Shown here one piece after another: positions 10,580 through 22,257 of a stretch of 64,000 nucleotides of DNA. The notes beneath the pieces were generated by a model, which did not search any database, had not been told where the DNA came from, and saw only the letters and a list, made by a program, of their open reading frames with translations. The stretch is from Cristatella mucedo (lineage: Eukaryota > Bryozoa > Phylactolaemata > Cristatellidae). The DNA lies in the NCBI GenBank assembly GCA_009760855.2, contig WPIO01000001.1, positions 6,815,001-6,879,000 of the forward strand, read 5' to 3'. Each line of letters begins with the position of its first letter. Position 1 is the stretch's first letter. A program made the translations under genes and the position numbers.

Positions 10580-11620
10580 AACAATAATAATAATTAATCT
10601 TTTGTATAGCAACCTAAGAGAACTGAATCTATATTCAGGTGCTTCACAGCTCTCGTCAAGAGAATCAGTAACCAATAGTTGATGTCAAGTAAGGTACCTT
10701 GCTAAGATGAGCAAGTAATGGCAAGCAGAAGACTCACGGCCGCTCGTTCGTACGACTCCACTTTAGTAACATGGATTCAATCATGCACAGGTAAGCAAAG
10801 GACGCCAGCAAAACTTCAAATCCACTGGTACAAAAGCATGCCGCTCTTGCCCTTCGTTAGGCCGTGCATGGATTCGTGACTAAAAACCACACAAAGGGAC
10901 AATTTACTTGGGCAGAGCAAAGGCTGTGTGGAACAGGTAAAGTTTTAGCCTCTTTTTGTTTGTCGTCAAATTAGGAGATAACCTGATGTCAGTCGGCAGT
11001 GACTTCCAAGTTTTGGGAGTATAGCACCTGAAGGCACGGTAGCCTGATGTGAAACTTATTTAGATAGACAGGCCATTTAGATAGAATGCAAGAGAATGGA
11101 GGGACCTACACGTGAATAACAGGATCTTGAAGCCGATACGCTACTTCACGGGGAGCCAGAGAAGGTCGATGAGAACTGGGGAAATGTACCAGTTGTCTAC
11201 GACAGAAAATCCCAGCTGCAGACTTGTGCACCCACTGTAAGTGTTGAAGACCTACAACTAGCGAGTTACACAAGTCTAATATGTCTGTTGCGATTGCATG
11301 TAACAGCTTGGCTGTGGGGTCCTTAACCTAGCAAATGGGAATTGTTTGCAATATTATGTTGGTTAAATTAGGCAGATTTGACTGTGAAGCTAATCTGCTC
11401 AAGTGGCAGAAAGTCATTTTGAAAAAAACACCCAGATTCTTTGCAGAGGCTACATGAGATATGTTGGTAGAGCCAATTTGGATGAGTAGGATTTCCAGTT
11501 CGAGTAACATCGGCTTGCCCGCAAGTAGTAAGTTTGTTTAATCGTCATTCAATTTGAGATAGTTTGTTAACTCCAGTGTGAAAGTCAATAATACATGCTG
11601 TTAGGGAACTTACGGAATAA
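10580..11620 (-). mobile_element. LINE (A/C type), 5'-truncated and decayed
   Basis: Minus orientation with an (AAT)n tail at 10580, the 'ACCTAAGAGAACTGAATC' tail segment, and a C-like 'GTCAAGAGAATCAGTAACCA' 3' region. The minus frame at 11328-11510 retains IQIGSTNISHVASAKNLGVF, the post-YxDD reverse-transcriptase segment ('IGSxxISPVxSARNLGVxF'). Frames are broken in several places, so no protein is expected. Confidence 0.8.
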
Positions 11621-11639
11621 TCACTGAGGGGAATCTGCG

Positions 11640-12950
11640 AATTTTCAGTTGATTATAGGTAAAAAGATTTTTCGAATATATTTAAGAGTAATTCGAACAT
11701 AATTCAAAGACAGCCACTAAACAGAATTGGAATGTAAAACCTAGTGAACAAAGGCAAGCAAATGAGAAACTATAAGGGTCCTTTGCAGAAGTGACAAAAT
11801 TGCAGATACATAAAATGTTCGACGTCGATACACTCTTGTAGGGGTTATGATTCCTGAAACCCAATAGTGTACAAGGACACCGACAGCTTGCAGTGAGGAG
11901 AAAGAGATGAGGGGGAGAGCAGAGGAAGGGATAAAGGATGGGGGTGGGGTAAGGGAGAGGAAGGGAAAGGAGAGGGAAAAGGAGGAGGATGAAAGTGAGG
12001 AGGAGTAGGAGAAGAAGCAAAATAGAAGGAAGAGCAGAAGAAGGTCAGAGTGAGAAGACGAAAAGTGGGAGAAGAAGTGAAGGAAACTGGGACAGGAAGT
12101 AGGGAGGGTTGATTATTCTTATGAGAGAACACGAGACAAGCTGAAAGGTGGCCAGTCTTTTAAAATGGCATAAATCTAGTTTGTATTAATCACTTTGCAA
12201 GACTGTCACACGGTTTGCATTTGAAGCAAGTAAATAATTTGGTAAGGCATGACAGTAAATAAGCCTGAACACTTAAATGAGCAAGTTCCTCTTCAAAGAA
12301 GGAAAGGATTAGGAATAGATGCACCGGCAGGGATTGGGAACACACCAATGTGCTTAATGCTTATCGATTTGGAATGCTACTTAACAACTTCACAACATAT
12401 AAAACCACCGGTTTGCAAGATCTATGGCTACTACAGTGCACTCAATTATGCACAGGTAAGCAACCAAGGCACACTGGAACAAAACAAGTTCACTAGCATG
12501 AAGGGAATGCTGACTGGAACAGATGCATCTTGAGCCTTTGCAAATGCAAGCCCATTGCAGGTAGCTAGCATACCAGGACCAGGAAGTGAGTTCTACACTG
12601 TCGGTGCAAATGAGTTGAAGGCTTGACCACCAAGAAATTTCAATTTAGTGCAAGAAGCATTGAAATGACCAGCTGGTGACAAGCAGATGGTGCAAGCATA
12701 CAGTCGGAGGAGCAAGGAGGCCGGAAGGTAGGCTGGTGAAGTAGAATGTAGGCTGGAGTGGGGTGACCTGTATGATGCAGACGCATAGTAGCACACAAAG
12801 CGAGCTATTAAAAGACGTGTACATACACTCTGCTCCCAGGTGACAGTAAAACGCTATTTTACCACTCAAACCACATGCACTGGTAGACCTAGCAGTGTCT
12901 GCTCTTTCTATTGGCATAGTGAGTGCACATTCTTACACAAGTGCATAGAC
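11640..12950. other. Intron sequence without recognised feature
   Basis: Part of the intron between exons 19 and 20. The stretch 11890-12110 is a purine-rich, GGA/GAG-rich low-complexity region, and the Leu/Pro/Ser frames opposite it are artefacts. Nothing else recognisable. Confidence 0.6.
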
Positions 12951-12963
12951 ATCGGGAGCTTAC

Positions 12964-13073
12964 CCGCCGAAGTCCGGGTGTGTGTATGCTACGGCAGGAA
13001 CACTAGCTCCAATGTAGTTTACGTTGAAGCCCAGCTTGAAGAATGTCATTTCCGATGGAGTTCTTGACAGTTC
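12964..13073 (-). CDS. PITRM1: PITRM1 exon 19
   Basis: Acceptor with a long pyrimidine run ending TTTTAG; donor GG|GTAAGC. It encodes ELSRTPSEMTFFKLGFNVNY then IGASVPAVAYTHPDFG, matching 'P------FF-LPF-VNYVG-----VPYTHPD-A'. Phase 0 in, 2 out. Confidence 0.92.
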
Positions 13074-13595
13074 CTAAAAAAAACATGCAACAGTGTTGCT
13101 AGCGACAGAGCAGATAATGGGTTAGGAGCAATGGGCACAATACTGACAGGCAGTAAACAACAGAATCTACATCCATAACAATATAGCTACGAATGTCGAC
13201 TGGCCAATGAAGCTATCCAATGAAAATAAAGTGACTATATATGGATCATAGGTCCGAAAAGAACACAAGATGCTAGACAAAAGGAAGTGTGAGCCAGACA
13301 GACACATCTGCTGCGGGGGGGGGGGGGGCGACGGGGTTAAAAAAAACGGCTAGGATCAGGCTGTCGGGTCCAACCAGTCACAATCATAGAGCTGCCAGAT
13401 CCTCACTCATCCTCTCCGACTGTCGGGGTAGTGAAGAGATGCTTCTTTTCTCCACTCTTAGTATCTTTCGCCTATCCAATAAATTATGATTGAGGTAACG
13501 AGGGTCTACGACGGGTTCACACCAACAGATCGATGTACGCCAAAAGGCCCTTCCAAACCAATTGGGTTACACAGGCATAGAACTGACTTTGCTTA

Positions 13596-13742
13596 TATAA
13601 AATATATAATTCGTTTGTATAGTGCCCCAAGAGAACTTAGTCTCTATTCAGGCGCTTCATATATGCCTCGGGGCTCGAGCCCACGACCTCAGCCAGACCT
13701 TGGTCGGGGCGAGCACCTTAATCGCTTGACCAAACCAGCTCG
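13596..13742 (-). mobile_element. SINE-A copy
   Basis: Minus orientation, near full length: head 'TTTGGTCAAGCGATTAAGGT', box B 'GGGCTCGAGCCCC', then the LINE-like tail 'CCTGAATAGAGACTAAGTTC' and an A/T-rich end at 13596. It shares most positions with the copies at 17322, 34392 and 52927. Confidence 0.9.
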
Positions 13743-16700
13743 GCGAGCTTGTCGAAAATCTCGTGCAATCTAAGGACGCAGTTTGGATCGCACTGGAATG
13801 TTCAGTGCGTGCACTTGGCTCCATGCTCGTATGCTTAATTGATTGAATGCTCGACGTCGGCAGAATAATTGGCACGCATTATCACGAGCTCACGCCAAAC
13901 TCAGGACAAATTTACTCAAGCAAAAACAGTAATAGCAATGCTCGATTAGGTTTTTAGTCGCCAGAAATCCACTAGTAAATTTAAGCTTAATATTAAAGTT
14001 CCCGACAGTCCCCATCCGCCAAAACCACATCTGCAGTCCTGGCTTATACCTAACCAATTTGCCTATTGAAAGGGCTCTAGTCTTTCCTCAAGGTGAGACA
14101 CTGCCGTGCAGGAGCATCTGCTAAAGTTTCTGGGATTAACAACACACTAGATCACCAATGCCGAAGAAGCAGTTCCCATCATTCTACTGCATAGTCAAGG
14201 TAACTACAGGCAGGGCATGGTCTGATCTGTGACATTCAAGGCAAGCAAGGGAGACATATCGTAACGAATTGACATTACACATCGGGTGGGTATTGCAGAA
14301 TTAATATCAGGGAATGTCACACCATTGATAGTAGTGCCGTCATGGACTGAGAAAATCCCCTACCCCCAGGAATCAAACTAGATGCAACTGCAATTTTGGG
14401 GCTCTAGATCAGGGGGAGAGTTCACCAAGAACAAAAAAATGAAGGACCTGCTGGGCTGGTGGGAATATCAACCACCATCTTCTGAATTTAAATTCTGGTC
14501 TGAGGTGCATTCCAAGACAAGCCTTCACCAGTCAACAAATTATGCTGAGTGAATAGAGTGCAGCATTAACCGCCTACTAAGTATTGAGGCTACTAAACAA
14601 TATTTAAAATTACATAGTACGCTACTGCTTCCCACAGGTCTAGAATGATGGGCATTGATGGAGTTGGAACTCCCTGCTCTCGGGGTTTTCGGCTGGTATT
14701 GCCAAGGGTTAATGTCTATGCAAGAACCGTTGTTGCCGACATCCACTTGCACTACAGAGTTTATGCATCACTGTATAACAGAAAATTGTGAAAATTCCAA
14801 GATTTTCAGAACTAAATGGAGCATTCTAAAATTTTCTGAAATCTTCTAAATTTTTCTAAAATCTCTTGTAATTCTCCCCTGCCCCATCTCAATGGACCGA
14901 GTAAAGCTGGGCAGAATCTGCAGTTGTGGAAAATTACGAGCTCTGCGGATTTTGGTCAAGAGCAGGACTTCATGCATGCAAAATTTTGCTTTTTGTTATC
15001 CGTTCGCAAAAAAATTTCAAAAACTTCTGTGTATGGCCATTTGGTTCACTAGCACCACAAGCACGCAACGATTTTATTGTATACATTCAGTAGCTAAATT
15101 TTGCACAAAATAGCTGACAAGATTTAAACAACACCAGGTACAGCAGGTTCCGGATACAAGGAAGCATAGCCTATGGCATGTCTAAGATCTCCAGCAGCGC
15201 TGAGGTCCCAATAGCTGGAAACTCTTCCAAATGAAAATGCCTAGGGTCAAATCAGTAGCCGATGCGCTGCATTCTCGGCATATTTTTGGCAAGTAGAAGT
15301 AACTCTTGACATGCTAGCATTTGTAGCTGCTGGAGCAAGCATCATGAAAAAAGCCTCCAATGATATTTTGAAAGGTTTAATGCCAAGTTCAATTCATGTA
15401 AGTTGCTTGGCACACCTGCTGATATTTGTAATCGAGACCATCCCCTCTCCAATACAGAATGCAAACCAACTTGGATGCCTTGTAAAATAAATGCTCACAA
15501 ACGAAGAAGAGATTTTTTGGATTTCGTACAAGGAAATGTCACATACTGTCCTTGGTCACTAGTCGTCTGTATCCCAACAAGCTTTCTGGCCTAGGTCAGG
15601 GCTGTGGAGTATTGGGTAATAGCAACTACCAGCGACTACAAGGAGACACTTCCGAGATCTTTTGTTGGAGATTGAACACGCCAGCAAAGCGGTATCACAA
15701 AAACTTGGGGGGGGGGAGTTGAGAGACAGCTTTAAAAGCTCACACCCATTTTGAAGTCATGACCACAGAGGAGTGTTGTGATGAATTGTTGAAGATCAGC
15801 AAGTATTTTCTGAATGACCTGTAGCTTAATTTTGATGTAATTGTTGAAACTTGAAAGAAGGGCTCAATCTGCAAATGTTAGACCAGCAGGAGAATCTTCA
15901 GATGTCGACAACGGTGCTTGACTCGGTCTCTTCAGACTGTTAGCAGCAAGCTAATAGAAAGCTTGGATGTTATTTATAGTGAAACAAAGTGATCCGGCAG
16001 TCTAGAGCTAGACGCTTTCATGACCCAAAGCAATCACAATCCTCGTTGAGGCCAAAAGAAAAGACCAAGCGTGAAAAATAGATCACTACTTTGGCTAATG
16101 CCAAATGCTAATGCTCATACCCATGCTGTCTCTGATTGCCATCAGCTTTGTGTCAATGACTCATGGCAGTGCTGATATGTGACGGTCCCGTGTGCAATGC
16201 CTTAAGGCCGATAACACAAAATTTCGGCGTGGAAAGTCTCACAACTTTAGGAGTTCTTTTGTAGATTCAGAACGGACCTTGCCCTGTCTACTGCAGATCT
16301 TGCCTGTTGCTAGGAAATAAGCAAGTTCTACTCCTCCTATGCTCTGCAAGGTTATATGATGGTTTGGTACAGGTTGATGAAGTTAATCGATTGATTGGTT
16401 GGTGGATTACACCAATAAAGTTAGGTAAAGGCTCGATTTCTTGTGATCTCTTTTCTCATACAACATGCGACATGGACTGTACAACCATCACACGAATTTG
16501 TACAAACGCTTGACCCGATGCTTGTTTGAAGCACTTGATTCTAATGGTAAGATGGACAGAGTGACAGTTTCACATATGTCAACCCGAATGATCAACAAAA
16601 CTCTCCACTGCTTTGAGATCAGCTAAATTAGTGAGTTAGGCTGATTCTTTCTGCTGGTTTCGGAGGTAATACATTCAACTTCTGAAAAGGATAATTAAAT

Positions 16701-17321
16701 TCTTTGAACTACTACATTCAAAGGAATATTTAGCATTATTCAGCTGGTAGTTCCGCCAATATTCTATTGTTTCCTCTAGAATCTGCTAGGTGTCTTCAAC
16801 ATGCTGGCAAGTTATGTATGCTTATCACACTCAATCTAAAGCTTAATTGTCATAACAGTCCATAGAAATAACTTTCAAAGCTCCCACTTTAACGTGGACG
16901 TGAGTCTAGGCTCACTTTCAAGGTTGTTTGTCGTAGGCTAGGCAGACTTTACTAGCTTCTCGTCTAGTCAGCAATCCTTATCACCACGATTTCTGATATC
17001 TCAAACCAGCTGAGCAACGAACCAGTTGAGCAACGTCGATTCCATATATGCCAACACTGTTCTCCATTAGTGTAATTCGGCTGCATTACGCACGTGTGAT
17101 CGAAATCTGGTCTGGCGTGGAGAGCATACCCGGGTTACAGTGAAAGGAGGTGATCATTCGGACTTTGACACAAGGATTGTATACCAGCTCTCCTAGCCTA
17201 AGACTCGACCGAACCTAAGCGCTTGTGCTGCACGAGAATCTTGTGTGCACTGCATAGCACTTCAGGCGTAATGAGTATGGTTTGCAATCAGGTTCCTGAT
17301 ACCTGCATAACAAAAGTAGCA
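13743..17321. other. Intron sequence without recognised feature
   Basis: 3.6 kb of the large intron between PITRM1 exons 18 and 19. Only short overlapping frames occur, and there is a 10-base G run at 15707-15716. I recognise no repeat family, although old decayed elements may be present. Confidence 0.55.
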
Positions 17322-17480
17322 GTATATATATATATATAAATATAAATATAATTCATTTATATAGCACCCCAAGAGAACTTAATCTCTATTCAGGCGCTTC
17401 ACATATGCCTCGGGGCTCGAGCCCACGACCTCAGTCAGACCGTGGTCGGGGCGAGCACCTTAACCGCTAGACCAAACCAG
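17322..17480 (-). mobile_element. SINE-A copy
   Basis: One of the best-preserved SINE-A copies. The minus strand reads 'CTGGTTTGGTCTAGCGGTTA' (box A in the tRNA-like head), 'GGGCTCGAGCCCC' (box B), then 'GAAGCGCCTGAATAGAGATT' and 'AAGTTCTCTTGGGGTGCTAT', ending in TATATAAAT repeats. Confidence 0.93.
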
Positions 17481-17774
17481 AAGGCCGAATTTAACCAAAC
17501 AAAACCTTGAAATGAGGGTTCCCAGCACCTCACATGCAACTTCGCATTGCTAAATGATTAATAACAGATGGATTTACCAAGACTGGGAATTTCTGAATAA
17601 CTTCAGCACTGGCTCTGGCTTTGCTGTGTCATAATTCAGAATTTTAACCTCTCCACCCCTACTATGTACACTACATCAAAAGATCGGCAAACTTTTATTT
17701 TATTTGCCATAAAGCATAGCAGCAACTTATTTTCTGGTAAAACATTTGGTGCACAGTTTTTATCAGTGCGCTAA

Positions 17775-19680
17775 AATATCTGAAAATAATAACAGTAATA
17801 ATAATAACATTACACTTGATAAAGCGCCATCAGGGAACTCTATCTCTTTCTAGGCGCTTTACAATTGCTGCAAAAGAAGCACGATCGAATGGTTAGTGGT
17901 ATCATGCTGGATAAACAACATGAATAACATGGTTAGGGGTGACATGCACAGGGTCAGCATGCAAGTGAGGTTAGTGGCAGCATGCAACAGTGTCAGCACG
18001 CACAAGCACATAAAAGACGAATCACAGGGACCCACTAAATGCTGTCACAAATAGGTGAATTTTTAATTTCTTTTTAAACGTGGTCAAGTCAGGGGATGTC
18101 ATGCTGCAAGTCGGGAGTGAGTTCCAGACTTTGGGAGCATACAAACTAAATGTACGGTCTCCCAAGGATTTGAGATTTGTACGAGGTATAGGTAGACAGT
18201 TAGATTCCGAAAAACAGGTGGAACGATGGTTAGCCTGATGGGGGAAGTAGATCTGATAGGTAGGCTGGAGCCAAAGAATGAAGGGGCCTAAAAGTGAGTG
18301 GCAAAACCTTGAAGTCGATCCGTTGCTTGACTGGGAGCCAGTAAAGGTCAGCGACAAGTGGCGAGTTGTGGCAACTGCAATGCTCCCGACAGACAGGCCT
18401 ATCTGCGAAGTTTTGCACCAGCTGTAAGCGCCTGATTGCACATGTCGTAGGCCAGCAAGCAGTAAGTTACAGAAGTCAAGACGGGATGTCACAAATGCAT
18501 GGACCAACTTAGATGTGGTATCCCTATCTAAACAAGCCCGAATTTGAGCAATGTCATGTAGCTGATAGTAGGCAGACTTGACTGTGGAGCTGATATGGTC
18601 ATCTAACGAAAGGTCACTTTGGAACCAAACACCTAGCGTTCGTGCAGATTCAACAGGAGGTATGCTGGCAGAGCCAATTGTGAGCATTAGCCTTTCCAAT
18701 TTCTAAATTACACTTGGTTTGCCCATAACTAGTAAGTTAGTTGTATCATCATTCAATAAAGGGAAATTTGCAGCCATCCAAGTGTGGATGTAATCAATAC
18801 ATGCAGCAAGGGAGTTGAGAGAATCCGACATGCTCGAAGGCTGGGAGGGATCAAAACAGAGCTTTAACTGAGTGTCATCCACATAAAGGTGAAAGCCTAG
18901 ATTGTGCTTGGCAATCACATCGGCATGATGGAGAGTATAAACCGTGAAAGGAACCGGATCAAGTAAGGAGCCCTGAGGTACTTCATATTTCAGAGGTACC
19001 TCGGATGATCTTTGTCCATTCACGTCAATACTCTGGAGTATCCCACTGAGATAAGACCTGAACCATTACAGGGCAGTGCCACTGATGCCCAGGCAAGATG
19101 AGAGGCACTAAGAAGGAATTGGTGATCAATAGTATAGAAAGTTGTCGTAAGATCGAGAAAAACAAGCAGAGGTACTCTACCCATGTCTGCATTTCTAAGT
19201 AGGTCGTTGTACACCCGAAGCAATGCTGATTCTGTAGAGTGATTAGCTCTAAAGCCAGAGTGGAACTTACTAGCAAGGTTTGAAGTTTCAATACATGAGT
19301 TCAGCTGGTCTGCCACGACCCGTTCCTGTGTCTTTGATAGGAATGGTAGAAATGAGACTGGGCGGTAGTTGCTCAAGTTCTCTTGGTCTAGTGTCGATTT
19401 CTTGAGAAGTGGCCTGACTACAGCTTTTTTGAAAGGTGTTGGCACATGACCTGAGGCTAATGACATTAATGATGTTAGTTTGCATGGCAGCAGCAGATCA
19501 ATGCAACATAAGAGCAGGACAGTGAGAATAGGGTCCAAAGGACTTGCTGTCTTCTTTGATTGGGATAGGAACTTCAGGACGAGGTCACTAGTGACCTGTT
19601 TGAATGTAGACAGTGAGGTGCTGCAAGGAATCGAGGGACAGCATTCTAGGGGGATGCTGCCATCGAAGGAAAAGTAATTT
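17775..19680 (-). mobile_element. LINE-A with broken reverse transcriptase
   Basis: Minus orientation, 1.9 kb, 5'-truncated. The (AAT)n tail and 'AGCGCCATCAGGGAACTC' end are at the left. Reverse-transcriptase sequence is spread over three frames: 19020-19538 (KKAVVRPLLKKSTLDQENLS, NYRPVSFLPF), 18703-19023 (YEVPQGSLLDPVPF, then LYVDDTQLK) and 18022-18699 (C-terminal domain). Stops and frameshifts separate them. The catalytic box is YVDD. It lies in the intron between PITRM1 exons 18 and 19, in the same orientation as the gene. Confidence 0.95.
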
Positions 19681-19739
19681 AATAGTGACCTATATTTTTT
19701 TCAAATACAGAAAAACCTTAGAACGTCTACCGTAGGGAC

Positions 19740-19850
19740 TGAGTGGTGAGGAAAAACTGCCTCAAGAGGGGATGATCCCTCAATTCCTACGGATTACCTT
19801 GTCAAGTGCTCTGCCAATTGAGCTATCAAGACTACTATCATTCTAACACT
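19740..19850 (-). mobile_element. SINE-C, tRNA-derived head
   Basis: Minus strand reads 'TGATAGCTCAATTGGCAGAG', an excellent box A (TRGCNNAGYNGG), then a tRNA-like anticodon arm and a weak box B with 'GAGGGATCATCCCC'. The T-arm does not match a normal TTCGANNC loop, so this is more likely a tRNA-derived repeat or tRNA pseudogene than a working tRNA gene. Confidence 0.6.
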
Positions 19851-20247
19851 CAAAACAGATTACTTTAAACTGTTACTATTGTGCATGTGCAGAATCACAG
19901 CATGAATGAATGTGCATGCTTACAATGCATGCTTGCTGCCAAGGCGCAATCATTGCACCTGCTGTGATCGGTGACCGAAGAGTGCATCCACAGCACGACC
20001 TACTGGTGCTTCGAGTATTTACATTATACTTTTCCCCAGCATTGACTGCATGCTGGTCAGCCCACACATCTCCACAGCCGCAACCACGGAAAAAACGAGA
20101 ACGTGCTTTAGGCAGACAACGAATCCGTGTGCAATAATCTAGGGCTACAGGTATGTCCTGAAAAATCCTATAAGCCTTGGCTGGCTAAGTCAATTTGGGA
20201 GCATGTCTATCAATAAACAGTAAGCTGCTACCGGCAGCACACCTTAC

Positions 20248-20359
20248 CTTATTGCACTTGCCAGGCACAGACGAAGCATCGCCGGGCAAGCCGGCGAGCA
20301 GAGAATGGAGGGCTGATGTAGCTCGGTCCCGGGCTTTGCCTTCCACATTCAGTGCACAC
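20248..20359 (-). CDS. PITRM1: PITRM1 exon 18
   Basis: Acceptor CTGCAG, donor AAG|GTAAGG. It encodes CALNVEGKARDRATSALHSL then LAGLPGDASSVPGKCNK, matching the family's 'RCS-NATP-----A---L--FL--I' segment. It is isolated between two introns of over 7 kb filled with LINEs. The Ser/Pro-rich linker that follows in vertebrates is missing here: exon 18 joins directly to exon 19 in phase 0. Confidence 0.9.
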
Positions 20360-20623
20360 CTGCAGCATGCACATGGACAACAAATATATATTATATGTAT
20401 AAGAGGGCTTTGGGGATGCAATAATACCAACCACCCATTGCTCAGCAGATATAGCTAACACTCAGGACTGAGGTACTGGCACCTCTTCTTATTACCCAAA
20501 ATGTATTTGTGAAAAATAAAATTACCTCTGGACTTCAAGCCTAGTATAAATGGCATCTTTGTTGACGTCATTTTAACACACTAACATATGGGAGTCGATC
20601 CCATCAAAGTAGGGATGTATTGC

Positions 20624-20768
20624 CGCGCTGGTTTGGCCCAGTGGTGTAGGTGCTCGCCCCGACCAAGGTCTGGCTGAGGTCGTGGGGTCAAGCCCCGTGG
20701 CGTATGTGAAGCGCCTGAATAGAGGTTAAGTTCTCTCAGGGCGATATACAAGTGAATTATATTTTTTG
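20624..20768 (+). mobile_element. SINE-A copy
   Basis: Plus orientation: 'CTGGTTTGGCCCAGTGGTGT', 'GGTCAAGCCCC' in place of box B, then 'GAAGCGCCTGAATAGAGGTT' and 'AAGTTCTCTCAGGGCGATAT'. Its tail word CAGGGCGATAT is closer to the LINE-A tail (GAGGGCGCTTTAT) than in other SINE copies. Confidence 0.92.
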
Positions 20769-20775
20769 TTATTGC

Positions 20776-22190
<1,415 letters not shown>

Positions 22191-22257
22191 CAGCTCAAGC
22201 CAACATTTTTCTGCACTCCCATATTTTGCACTACTAGCTCTTCCTCCTCTTTCATCA

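Noticed and set aside
11845-12132. Pro/Ser/Leu-rich minus frames
   Set aside because: They lie opposite a purine-rich low-complexity stretch and have no family similarity.
19783-19840. Functional tRNA gene on the minus strand
   Set aside because: Box A is good, but the T-arm and loop do not follow tRNA rules, and a related copy exists at 8765-8895, favouring a tRNA-derived repeat.
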